Assembly: GCF_032884065.1 (NCBI RefSeq)
Contig: NC_088871.1
Location: 15,608,374-15,672,373 of the forward strand
Length of the DNA: 64,000 bases
Origin: Artemia franciscana
Lineage: Eukaryota > Arthropoda > Branchiopoda > Anostraca > Artemiidae
Reading direction: 5' to 3'
Position numbers and translations under genes: made by a program. The notes under the pieces were generated by a model. It made no database searches, had not been told where the DNA came from, and saw only the letters and a program-made list of their open reading frames with translations. The stretch's first letter is position 1. Every line of letters starts with the position of its first letter. Below are positions 48,258 to 60,384 of this stretch, piece after piece.

Positions 48258-51200
48258 TCAAACAGTTCGTGGTAACGAACTGTAGTATGGAATGACCCGG
48301 CTCAATAGTGACCGAAACTCTAAAAAACGGAATTTTGATACCAATAGTTACATCAAAGAATCATACTTTAGTGCTGATATTAAATATATAAGTTTTATCC
48401 AGTTTAGCCTTACCCATAAAAAATTACGAGCATGAGAAAATTTGCCATATTTTAGAAAATAGGGGTAAAAATCCCCTAAAAGTCGCGGAATCTTAACGAA
48501 AATCACACCATCAGATTCAGCGGATCAGAAAAGTCAACTGTAGAAGTTTCAAGTCATATTTACAAAAATTTAGAATTTTGTTTTTTTGCGAGAAGACAGA
48601 TCACGGAGGCGTGTTTATTTGTTTTTTTTTGTGTTTTTTTTCCCAGGGGTGATCATATCGACGCAGTGGTACTGAAATTTCGGGAGAGGGCTTATTCTAA
48701 AGGTAGTTGAAAGTTATACTTTCTTTTTTAAGTGAAAATAAAAAAAAACAAGTTTTTTGAAATGAAAGTAAGGAGCGACATTAAAACTTAAAACGGACAG
48801 AAATTACTCCTTATATGAAAGGGGCTTTTCCTCCTCGACACCCCGCTCTTTACGCTAAAGTTTTTTATTGTTTTAATAAGTAGAGTTGCGAGAAAGAGTC
48901 ATACTTTAGCGCAAGGAGCGGGGTGTCGAGGAGGAAAAGCCCCTTTCATATAAGGAGTAATTTCTGTTCGTTTTAAGTTTTAATGTCGCTCCTTACTTTC
49001 ATTTCAAAAAACTTGTTTTTTTATTTAATTTCTGAAAGTTTTTGAATTAATGCATGTCTGATTTTGGCTCTCCGTACATAAATTTGCTATTAATTCTTTT
49101 TTTGGCTAAATGGCTTTCTCTTAGTTTTGATCAGACGATGTTGAGAAATAAGGGGTGGGGAATGGGGCCTAGTTGCCCTCCAATTTTTTCGGTTACTTAT
49201 AAAGGCAACTAGAACTTTTAATTTCTAACGAACGTTTTTATTAGTAAAAAATATACGTAACTTAAGAATTAACTTACGTAACAAACTTTTATATTCTTAT
49301 ATTTTTGATTATATATATGAGGGAGTTTGTCCCCCCGTTAATACCTCACTCTTCACACTAAATCTTAAGTTTTGTCCCAATTCTTTAAGAATGACCCCTG
49401 AATCAGAAAGGCCGTAGAATAAATAGTTGAAATTACTAAAAATAATTTAGCATAAAGAGCGAAGTATTTATCTCCTTCTAAATACCTCGCTCTTTATGCT
49501 AAAGTATTTTAGAACCCCTCATATGCGTAATAATCTCTGTTCGTTTTAAGTTTTAATGCTTCTCCTTACTTTCAATTGAAAAAACTTTTTCATGTTTATA
49601 TTTTCATTGTTTTTTTTTTTAATAGTAATGCTAGAAAATCCTTTTCATTGAATTTCTCTTCCCCCATGAAATATTCCTCCAAGGAAAGATCTTCTCATAT
49701 AGTCCTCTCCCCTCCCACACCCAAACAATAAATCCCCCTGAAAATGTCGGTACACTTCCCAATAACCATTACTGTATGTAAACATTGGTCAAAGTTAGTA
49801 ACTTGCAGCCCCTCCTCCAGGGACTGTGGGGGGTAAGTCATCCCCAAAGACATAGTTATTGTGGTTTTCGACTATGCGGAACAAAATGGTTATCTCAAAA
49901 TTTTGATCCGTTGACTTTGAGAAAAAAATGAGCGTGGGAGGGGGCCTAGGTGCCCTCCAATTTTTTCGGTCACTTAAAAAGGGCACTAGAACTTTTTATT
50001 ATCGTTAGAATGAGCCCTCTTGCAACACTCTAGGACCACTTGGTCGATACGATGACCCCTGGGGAAAAGATAAAAAAAAAAAAAACAAATGAACACGCAC
50101 CCGTGATTAGTCTTCTGGCGAAAATTACGAAATCCCACATTTTTGTAGATTGGACCTTGAAATTTTTTTCTATAGGGTTCTCTGATACGCTGAATGCAAT
50201 GGTGTGATTTTGTTACGATCCAATAACTTTTAGGGGGTGTTTCCCCCTATTTTCTAAAAATAAGGCAAATTTTCTCAGGCTCGTAACTTCTGATGACAAG
50301 GACTAAATTTGATAAAACTTATATATTTGAAATCAGCATAAAAATCCGATTCTTTTGATATATCTTTTAGCATCGACATTCCGTTTTTTAGAGTTTCGTT
50401 TACTATTGAGCCGGGTCGCTCCTTACTACAGTTCGCTACCACGAACTGTTTGACCAAAAAATTGGAGGGCACCTAAGCCCCCTCTCACGCACATTTTTTC
50501 CCCAAAGTCACCAGATCAAAATTTTGAGAAAGCCATTATATTCAACTTAGTCGAGAACCTAATAACTATGTCTTTCGGGACGACTTAATCCCTCACAGTC
50601 CCCAGGGGAGGGGCTGCAAGTTTTAAAATTTGACCATTGTTTACATATTGTAATGGTTATTATGAAGTGTACCGACGTTTTCAGGGGGAATTTTTCGCGT
50701 TGGGGTGAGTGTGGGTCGTGGAGAGGGGGTTATGTGGGAGGATCTTTCCATGGAGGAATTTATCATTAGGGGAAAAAATTTCCATGAAGGCCGCGCAGGA
50801 TTTTCTGGCATTATTAAAAAAAAATGAGAAAATAAATATTTTTTTTCAACTGGAGGTAATGAGAAGCATTAAAACTTAAAACAAACATAAAATATTATGT
50901 ATATAAGAGGGTTCGTCCCCTTCACAATACCTTGCTCTTTACGCTGAAGTATTTTTTGTAACTTCAACTATTTATTCTACGGCCTTTGTGATTCAGGGGT
51001 CATTCTTAAAGATTTGCGACAAAATTCAAGCTTTAGTGTAAAGAGCTAGGTATTGACAAGGGGGCGAGCCCCCTCATATACATAATAAAAATACACAAAT
51101 ATAGAAGTTCGTTACGTAAGTTAATTTGTAAGGTAAGTATGTTTATTACTAACAAAAAAGTTTGTAAAAAATAAAAAATCTAGTTGCATTTGTAAGTAAT

Positions 51201-51435
51201 CAAAAATTGAAGGGTAACTGTATATATTTTAATTTTGCCTGGATTCGGAATAAAGCCATTTAACAAAAAAAAATGTAGATTTCGTTTTAATTATTCACGT
51301 GCGCTGAGCCAAAATCATAACATTTTGGCGTGAAGAGTATTGAGGATGGGACAACCTCTTTCATATACGGAATAATTTCTGTTCCTTTTAAGTTTTAATG
51401 TCGCTCCTTACTTACAGTTAAAAAAAACTGTTTTT
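48258..51435 (-). repeat. Family B copy inverted, split by a nested family B insertion
   Basis: The outer copy is the reverse complement of family B. Its terminal part is 48258-48735 (starting TCAAACAGTTCGTGGTAACG) and the rest is 50454-51435. The text around the break, TTTTTAAGTGA then CCAAAAAATTGGAGGGCAC, rejoins to match the uninterrupted sequence of the other copies. The outer copy has lost one palindrome arm (join near 51325). Confidence 0.78.
48736..50453 (+). repeat. Family B foldback element, copy 3 (nested)
   Basis: It has palindrome arms about 48737-48862 and 48903-49025 around a loop that is inverted relative to copies 1 and 2. The second hairpin (about 49437-49515) and the terminal hairpin ACAGTTCGC-TACC-ACGAACTGT (50428-50449, one mismatch) follow. 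TGA occurs at both borders (48733-48735 and 50451-50453), either as a 3 bp target duplication or by chance. The length is about 1.72 kb. Confidence 0.8.
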
Positions 51436-52065
51436 TTTAATTTAATTTTCTTTATAAGGTGAAGTCGGATAAGGTAAGGTGAAGTAAGGTGAATTATTTT
51501 CTTTATTAGGTGAAGTCGGATAAGGAAAGGTGAGATAAGTGATTTTTTTCTTTATAAAGAGAAGTCGGATAAGGTAAGGCGAAGTAATGTGAGTGGTTTT
51601 TTCTTTGTAAGATGAAGTCGGATAAAGTAAGGCAAAATAAGCAGATTTTTTTCTTTATAAGGAGAAATCGGATAAGGTAAGGTGAAGTAAGGTGAATTAT
51701 TTTTCTTTATTAGGTGAAGTCCGATAAAGAAAGGTGAAATAAGTGATTTTTTTTCTTTATAAAGAGAAGTCGGATAAGGTAAGGCGAAGTATTGTGAGTG
51801 GTTTTTTCTTTGTAAGTTGAAGTCGGATAAGGTAAGGTAAAATAAACAAATCTTTTTCTTTATGAGGAGAAGTCGGATAAGGTAGGGTGAAGTAAGGTGA
51901 ATTTTTCTTTATTTGTAAGGTGAATTCGGAAAATATAAGTCAAAGTACGGTGAATTTCTTTTCTTTATAGTGTGAAGTCGGATAAGGTAAGGTGAAGTAA
52001 AGGAGATTTTTTTCTTTACAGGGTGAACACGTATAAGATAAGGTGAATTTATTTTCTTTTTATAA
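51436..52065 (+). repeat. Minisatellite array (GTGAAGTCGGATAAGGTAAGG) with higher-order pattern
   Basis: Monomers of ~45-65 bp share TTTCTTTATAAGGTGAAGTC and GGATAAGGTAAGGTGAAGTA. Four successive monomers with private variants (TTATTAGG, TATAAAGAG, TTTGTAAG, TATAAGGAG) repeat as a block, first from about 51495 and again from about 51700. This is a higher-order repeat of ~205 bp. Confidence 0.85.
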
Positions 52066-52069
52066 GGGA

Positions 52070-53637
52070 ATGTCTTCTTCTGTTTCACCTCTGTTCTTTG
52101 GAGTTGATGAGAACTTTACAAAATATCAGCCGCTATTTGCAGTCTTGATCCAACTGTTTCATTGAGCTAGTCAAATTTGCCTTTTACCTATTAATTTAAC
52201 CTTGTAGCTATTCGAAGCAAATGCGACGATAAACATGGAATGTAAATATGAGTTAGGAATCCAACTTATAGATTCTAATCCATTCTGATGTTTGAATATA
52301 CAAACGTGAAGGGTGGGCGGATGTCTTAATATAATCTGTGTTCCTGTCACTTCATCCCCACCTGTCCAAAGGGTTAATCCTGTCAACCCTTCCCTTGAAT
52401 ATACTCGTAGTATTGTTACACCACTCAAATTTAAACCACTAGGATAGTACACTTAGACATCTGATTACAATCGATTCATTCATAAAGGTATTCTTCTTAA
52501 GGTCATTATGGGAATATGAGTGAGCAAAACTTATGGTTTTGTTTCTAATGTAAATTCCTACTTGCTTTCTAAAACAATTTTGTTTATCTGATTGATAAAG
52601 GACTGAAGTTTTATTTTTTATTGCCGCTAAGTGTTTTAAGCAATTTCAAGCACCAAGGGTGACATTTTTCAGCTTACAAAATTATATTCAATGTCCAGAC
52701 ATGTATCTTAAAATAATTGTGTATTTTACACTGAAATAAACGTAAATTTTTTCTAATGTAAACTTTTTTCTCTTTACTATGAGATTTCTTTATTTAGACT
52801 GAAGAAGAACCTGTCTTTCATACTGTATTTCAAAGTGAAATAGACAAATGTTTGTTAATTTGTCCTATCAGTTAAATTTTTTCCGGAATAGCATTTCCCT
52901 AGAATTAACAAATCTTAAACCTCATACAGGGTCATATCCAGTATTTTTTTAGGGGGATGGGTTATAAAATAATTTTTGGTGGGGGGCTATAAAAAGATTT
53001 TTTGGGGTACAAAAAAACTTTAAGAAACACAGCTGTAAATTGTTTATACTGATTTTTGTAACGTTTTTACGTGTCCAGACAAAATTTCCACGGAGGATTT
53101 CAACCCCCAACCCCCCCCCCCTGTATACGGTCTTGGCCCCAAGAAATCATATAAAATGGTTGGTTATTTTTCTTAAGGTTATTAATAAAGAAAAATTAGA
53201 ATCATTTTTACTAATACAAACGGTTTTTTAATATTATTTTGTCTTAATTGGAAAATGAATTAGTTAATTTCTTACGTTGAACTTTGCCTAAGTCTAAGAA
53301 AAATAAACTCTTATCGATCAATTTTTTTCTTTAGTTTTAGTTTATGTTTTTAGCATCAAGAAGTGATCTAAATTACTTAACTTTATATTATTCTTCTGAA
53401 ATCTTCAATTTTTGTTTAATCAAACTGCTTACACCACTGAGTTCACTGATCACGCAAAGTTGTTTATATTCAAATTTTTCTGTGAGATACTGAAAGGAAC
53501 ATAGGGCTTTGTCGATGTTCTTATCAAACTCTTTTGATCACTAATCAGATCAGACTGAGCTTGGGTCTCCTAAAGAGCTTCTTTTTTTTCAGAGTATGCA
53601 AGGTTCTTTAGTTCTTGTTAAAAAGTTTCTTTTCTAA
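52070..53637. other. No gene seen
   Basis: It includes a GGGTCATATCCAGTATTTTT segment with G-runs (52925-53010) that resembles the dispersed text near 44680 and 61345. No coding feature was recognised. Confidence 0.5.
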
Positions 53638-54573
53638 AAAAAGGGCTTTTTTCTTAAAAACCAGCATAAAAAGCCAACACAAAACAATAGATATCTTCAC
53701 TTTAATTCAAATCACCCCCCACAAGTTAAAAGAGCAGTTGTAACTTCCCTCATTGATCGTGCCCTGAATATTTGCTCCGATTCGAATATAAATGCAGAAA
53801 TAAACTTTATCAGAGATATTCTTTTTGGTAATGGATACCCCATTCCTTTTGTCAATAAAATAATTAACCGTAGAGTAAAAAGACATTCTTGTAAAATCGA
53901 AGAAGATATTTCACAATGTGAGGCTACTGATAAGCCTTCAAATATTGTCTATCTTCCGTATGTCCCAAAAGTCACAACAAAATTAAAAAATATTTGCACA
54001 AAAAATAATCTGTGCGTAGTTTTCACTAATAATTTTAAAATCATTAATTTCTTAAATTCCGGTAAAGATAAGACCCCAGTTACTCGCCAAAGTGGGGTCT
54101 ATCAAATACCCTGTGATTGTGGAAATTACTATGTCGGTAGGACCCATCAGAATCTAGAAAAACGGTTACAACAGCATAAAAAAGACATAGACAAGGCATT
54201 AATTTCATATAGTTCCAACAACTCCTTTGATTCTGCTTTAGGTTGGCATATATTTAATAATCCGTCCCACACGATACTTTTTGAAAAATCTTCACTCATC
54301 AGTAATGATTTGGGGATAAAACAGGTGGTTCGAGAATCAATCGATATTAATCTTAAAATAAATAATAATATTTCTTTGAACTAGGACTTAGGGGAATACT
54401 CACTAAATTCTTTATACTCAAATTTAATTAAAAATGATCTAACAAAATATTTTACTAAACCGATTTATAATAGTGTTGAACCAGCTACGAAAAGGCCTTT
54501 GAGACAGGCTGCTAAAAAAAACAAGGTTGGCTCTGAGAGATTGCACTTAATCACTTTGTTCTCTTTAGTTTGA
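53638..54573 (+). mobile_element. Penelope-like element remnant with GIY-YIG endonuclease domain
   Basis: The frame 53671-54573 has no ATG start. It reads KKPTQNNRYLHFNSNHPPQV, then VKRAVVTSLIDRALNIC, the usual connection between the RT thumb and the endonuclease linker of Penelope-like elements. Further on are NIVYLPYVPKVTTKLKNI and SGVYQIPCDCGNYYVGRTHQ with NLEKRLQQHKKDID, a GIY-YIG nuclease (VYQI and YVG at about 54097-54132). One in-frame TAG (54382-54384) falls where LNRDLG would be expected, and the frame ends at TGA 54571. The RT core is missing upstream, so the copy is 5'-truncated and dead. Confidence 0.88.
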
Positions 54574-55427
54574 ATGAATTTATATTCTCGCTTCATTCTT
54601 TTTGTCAGTCCTGGTTGAACTTCGTTGAAGTAAGGATGCTAGGGATGTTTTTAAAAAAAAAGTTTTTAAAATATATTATTTAGTTTTAATTCTCACAATT
54701 TAATGTAAGCTTATTTATGTATTCATATTTTCTCTCTTATTCTCGTATTATGCTGAAGACGGCCCTTGGACATAGGGCCAAAATATTCACAGAATTGATT
54801 TCCACTGTCTTGAAAAGATTTTCCTTATTGTTTCTACTTTGTATTTGTTTGTTATTGAAAGGCAGTGTGGTCTTCGTCGCTATTTTTTACCCTCCTTATT
54901 TGGTACTGCACTGATTTGAAATAGCCCTAAAACACTTAAAATTGTTGACCTTCAAGGCCAACTTTGGCCTTAATATGCCTGAAGCCATTGGTAACCCCAG
55001 AGATAGGATTTGAACAGAATTATCTGAAAAATCTAATCCGGAAAAAAAACAAAGCTAAAACGGATAATCTGATAATCTACAAAACTGAAAAACTTGATTT
55101 TATTCTTACGTCCCAGGAAGTCCATTTTGAACATCAGTATATTTGGGAAAAATCAATTTAGTTTCATTTGTATAACTTCCATTAAATTATCATCAATATT
55201 TTCTTCATTTGAAAGCCATTTCAGACAAAAACTACCAATTAACGTCAAAGTTTAATTTAGGCATCAATTTCTATTCTTGTAAATGAAATCAGATCAGAAT
55301 GAAGAATGATGACATAAACAAATTTGTCCTTTTAAAAGAGTAAAAGTAAATGAAAAGTCACAAATATCTTTATTTTTAAGAATTTTTTTGCCAAGTATAA
55401 AATTGATTACGGTAGTGGTTTTATTAG
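54574..55427. other. Probable 3' region of the Penelope-like element, then unassigned DNA
   Basis: The text CTGAAGACGGCCCTTGGACA, then TAGGGCCAAAATATTCAC (54750-54788) is a type of stem-forming sequence that I associate with Penelope-like 3' regions in arthropods. The association is from memory and weak. No other gene was seen. Confidence 0.35.
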
Positions 55428-55812
<385 letters not shown>

Positions 55813-57171
55813 GTTTTACTATATTTTTTTCTAGATGCTATGACATATAGAAATCGCTGTTTAAAGTATATCTTGCTTTTGGTGAGGTGCAGATGACACT
55901 CAATCCTTTTTAGGGGGTTTTATTTCCTCTCTTAGTTGTTATAATTTCAGTTTGATTTGAACGTGACCTGATAATTGATCTGAGGTTCTGTTTGACTTGG
56001 GTTTTAAGCTAAGTTTGCGTTGTTGTTTCAACAATAGTGGTCTTTCAGCTGGCCATCTAGTAATGTTAGTAATTTAATGTCTTTATTTTTGAACGCTTAG
56101 ACTTTAATATCATTCATTTATTTTTCTTCGGAAAAATTCTTTTGGAAAGTTTATTTGAATCAATTACCCAGAAAAGTTGCCTTTAAGAGTTATTTTACTG
56201 TCCACACACGTCCGCTCTTGAAACTTTCAAAGAAACGCTACATCTATAAATGCCCTTAAACCCAAACTATTATTTCGTAGTCTCGGACTTGTCACATTCG
56301 TAAACCCTAGTGACATGCGACTCCATTAGAGACATAATAAAAAAAAGGTGTTTCTAATCCCTCGTTGTCAAAGTTAATTCGTTGTCATAAGTAAATGCTT
56401 TCAACCAGTTTGGGTAGACATATCAACTAATGCTAACTTGTCATCAGAACTGTACCGACTGATCACCAACCTTAAAAGCATTACTCAACTTTTTCTCTAC
56501 CGCCATTCCTCTTTTATTATTAATAACAGTACATGAGCTATTAACTACTCAACTATCTGTCTTTATTATCTAAAACGTAGCCACAGATGATTACTTGTTT
56601 AGAAGCTTTTGGTGGGATATTCGCGGCTTATAATTATAAGGTGATACTCCTTTGATTTGCTAGATAAAAGTGTTTGTCCTGGCGTGAATGCTGTAACCTT
56701 TCTAGGGTAAATATTTTCCTAGCAAGTTTTGGGCATAATTTATTCCAATAAATGGGGCAGTGTGGGAATAAATTGATAAAGAGTAATTGTCAAAAAGCCT
56801 TTAAGTATGGCAAGTGTCGATATAGCTATAGAAATACCTTGTGTGTATGTCCTCTTGCATGTATGGAGGGTTTAAAACACTTTCCTTTTGCTAAGAGCAA
56901 GAATCAATCAAAGGGACTTTAGTTATACCAAGAATAAAAAAAAAGTAAAAGACAGTAACTCTAATCTGGTAAAAAAAAATATAAAAAGTTCTTTTGCAGG
57001 CCCAAATTTTCCATTTTTAGGGAACCTCCTTCAGATAAATTCAAAAGGAGGGGATGGAGGAAACTTTAGCCCTTGGCCTCTATTCTTCATGATAATTATT
57101 TTTGGGCCAAGTCTGCAATATTGTTACTGTGGGTCGAGAGCTCTCCATTTATTGTAGTTTATTCTAACTTT
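55813..57171. other. No gene seen
   Basis: AT-rich DNA without recognised coding or repeat features. An 89-codon frame at 56888 has no motif. Confidence 0.5.
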
Positions 57172-58805
57172 TACGTAAAGTATTACGACTCCCACATAAC
57201 TCAACCACCGTCAACTCAACCACTATAACTTGACTACCAAACAACTCAACCACCTTGAAATCAACTACCACATAACTCAGATCTGTTCCAATTGTTGTCT
57301 CGTGATGGATTTTTTAATATATTGTTTTAGATAAGGAGCAAAAAACGAAACTGTGTAAAAGGTGCCGTTTTTCAGAATAGCAAAACGTGACTCAAAGAGA
57401 GAAAATGCGACTCCAGAGGGCAAAAGTGTTGCCCTCTGGGCAACAGAGAGCAATTCGTATTTATTTTTCCGCTATTTTTTCATAAAATCCTCAATAACTG
57501 TAAATGTTGTTATTTTCCAAATTTATTTAAGCTTCGGTGTGACCATAGGCATTGGAAATGTTAATAGAAAAGCACGTATTTGTGGGTATTTTTGCATTCA
57601 AAGCATCTTTTTATTCTTGCATATGAGCAATTGCTTGTTTTCTTCCTGAGGGTATATTTAAACGTATCTTGAAAGTCGTTGACAAAGTATTTTACATTTT
57701 GATATTTTCTGACCCCGCTGTTGAGCAAAAAGCTTCTAAAGACTTGGAATGAGCACAGATGAAAACTAACCATTAAGGATGTTCATCTTAAGAAGTTACT
57801 CAAGAGAAAATCACAATTATTAGTTTGGGCAAAATGAACACAGTGTTCATCAAACACTCTTCCAACATCTTTAATGGAACAAAAGCTAAGGCTGAGATGC
57901 TTTTGACGAGAATATAAAAAAATTGGGTTCGTTTCCAACTCTTGCTTTAGTCTCAGCGATTGAACTTTTCTTATTTCTAGACTCTTAAAAGTTAAAGAAA
58001 CATCCCAATAGCTTAGAATTTGGAAACTCAACTCGAAAAGCATTTATACCAGCTTTTTCAAAATCTGTCAGAGTTCTAGGAGAATTGGCTCTTGCACCAA
58101 GTCTTTAAGTGGCGTTTAGCATGCCTCAATATGTGCTTTCCACCTTATCAGGCAAAAGAAAACAAATACATGATGGATATGAATCCCCTGCTTAAGCATG
58201 TATTGTATATAGCTGGAAGAAAAAGCCGGGGAATGAATCTTGAATGTTTCATCACCTAAGAACAGTCCTGATCTCTCAAGATACTATAACATATCCCTAT
58301 GACCTATAGCCAAAATTATTTTGGGTATGTTTTTTTTCTGGAATCGTAAAGGACAAGATCTCGTTACAAATGTGTGACTTCAAAATCCATTGGCTTTTGG
58401 TTCAAGAGCCAATGGTTCTCGAAAATTATAACCGTTTTTTGTCTTTCTCGACGAATAGACTCTTCTAAGGCACTCTTTGCAGATATTCTAGCAAGTACGA
58501 CCTCATTTTCAATTTGAAGCTGCTCCCCTAAAAGGTTTCTAGTTGAAGTGGCTACTGCTTGTTCAATGTTGGACTTTATTTGAGAAGTCCTCACATTGCT
58601 CTGATCACCAAGATGTGAATACTCACCAGGCTTTAGGGATTGATCAACAGATCTGAGTAAAACAGATCTGAGTTATGCGGTAGTTGAGTTACGCAGTGGT
58701 TGAGTTGTTTAGTGGTTGAATTTAAGGTAGTTGAGTTAAGTGGTAGTTAAGTTCTGGGTAGTTGAGTTGTTTGGTGGTCGCGTTGATGGTGGTTGAGTTG
58801 TCTTT
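57172..58805 (-). mobile_element. MULE-type DNA transposon, degenerate, with repeat-built TIRs
   Basis: The ends are inverted. Left (57185-57285) has ACATAACTCAACCACC, CAACTCAACCACTA and CATAACTCAGATCTG. Right (about 58658-58800) has CAGATCTGAGTTATGCGGTA and many GTGGTTGAGTTG units. Each end is a short array of an ACTCAACCAC motif. The minus-strand interior carries MULE transposase text. Long TIRs plus this protein fit a Mutator-like element. Target duplications were not identified. Confidence 0.78.
57783..58594 (-). pseudogene. MULE transposase remnant
   Basis: On the minus strand, 58364-58594 reads TSQIKSNIEQAVATSTRNLL, then SAKSALEESIRRERQ, the linker that follows the FLYWCH/zinc region in metazoan MULE proteins. 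About 58000-58210 reads QLYTIHA, stop, GDSYPSCICFLLPDKVESTY, then LTDFEKAGINAFRVEFPN and LLGCFFNF. TDFE.A..NAF...FP is the hallmark of the MULE transposase domain. Then 57783-58043 reads VQSLRLKQELETNP and CSIKDVGRVFDEH, the helical part after it. Several stops and frame changes make it inactive, and the first catalytic aspartate region is not readable. Confidence 0.75.
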
Positions 58806-60384
58806 TCACCAGGATTACGTACAAATATTTACCCGTACAAAAGGGAAGAGGTGGGGCGCCCTCAACAGAGATACTGTTTCTTTTTAAGAACTCCTCTTGT
58901 AAACGCAGTGACCTTAACATTCATTGATACCATTTTACAGTTACATACCTATAGAAAACTCTTCTGTAAACGCTTTCATGTATTGGGGGCTTTAAAGACA
59001 TTTCTTGTACGAGATTTTGATTATAAACATTCTGAAAAATGTATGAAACCGATCCCCTTTGACAAAAAAAGAAAACAAACAGGAGCTAAACAACTTCACA
59101 AATAATTCAGTTTAAGTAGTTAAATTAATTGATCAATTAAGTGGCAATTTCCCTTCAATATTTTAGTAGAAATTACAAGATAGTACTGACGTATTATGCA
59201 CTGAATAAGCAAAAGTTCCATAAGGATGCATGCAATCATAATTTAGATGTCACCAATCGATACCGTTAAGATTATTAGTGCATTTGAAGTGTCACATCAA
59301 GATGTCCTATGTTTTAAAACTGAATTGCACCAAAGTATATCCGTGGACCTAATGAAAAAAAATGAGCCACGTCATGATTAACCGGCGCTGAAATGCTTTT
59401 CTTTGGATAAATGGTCTACCTATTTTAGACACCGACTGACAAAATGCCTCAGATAGAGCCGTTCTAGGTGTTGGTGACGCACAGGATAAAATTTATCTCC
59501 CCCAAACCTCCCAAGAAATATTATGAGAACTAGGAAATAATTAAGGCAATTGCCTAAAATGATTTTGGCCATGGCTCTTGAAGCAGATTGAATTCACCCC
59601 CCCCCCCAATGAACAATTTTGAAAACTAAAACAATTTGAGCATTTAGAGAAATGTCAATAAAACTGATAGAAGACTATGTTGTAATAAATCTGAGAAAAA
59701 AAGGACTGGCTATTAGAATTTCTTCATTCCCAAAATAAGGGCTTACTTGACACTTTCGTAATCTAAATAAAGGAGATTTTCGCAAAAACAGTATGTGTTG
59801 ATGTTTTAATAATATCTTTCTTATAAAAAATATGTTGACTTGGTGTAAGAAAAAGAGAGAAATAAACATTTTCCCTTTACCGTTTATGAATAAAATTTAC
59901 CGCTGCAAACGCAACTGGTGAAAAAAAACTTATGCTGAGTGTTTCTTTGTAACTTATTAGGTCAAACATTTTAGCTTTCTATCATGAAATAAAATTGAAA
60001 AAGTTGATAAGAAAACTTTTGTTTTTGACTCTATAAATTTAGGAATGGAAGAATTTGGTTTAGTTGCACAAGGAACAATAGTATTTCCAGCATAATAATA
60101 AATCGGTATGTAATTATGACCATTTTTTATTGTGGGTGCGGGGTCAAATTTAAAAAAAAGGCATAAATTTTGATAGAGCGGAAGACGTGCACTTTAAACT
60201 GCGTTGACAGAAAATTATGTAACAATCACCACAGTCATGGGGAAAGGCAGACACGATCCCGCCTATTTTTGCGCCAAGGCCTATTAGAGCCTTAATGTTT
60301 TCCTCAATAGGGTAAAATTTAAGAGGGGTGAAGAAGAATGAAGGAGATGTAAACTATCCAGAACTTCAAAGTATAACACATTTT
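58806..60384. other. No gene seen
   Basis: AT-rich DNA. An 84-codon frame at 58851-59105 next to the MULE right end has no recognised motif. Confidence 0.5.

Noticed and set aside
58851-59105. 84-codon frame next to the MULE element
   Set aside because: No motif and no match to MULE protein order. It lies outside the terminal repeats.
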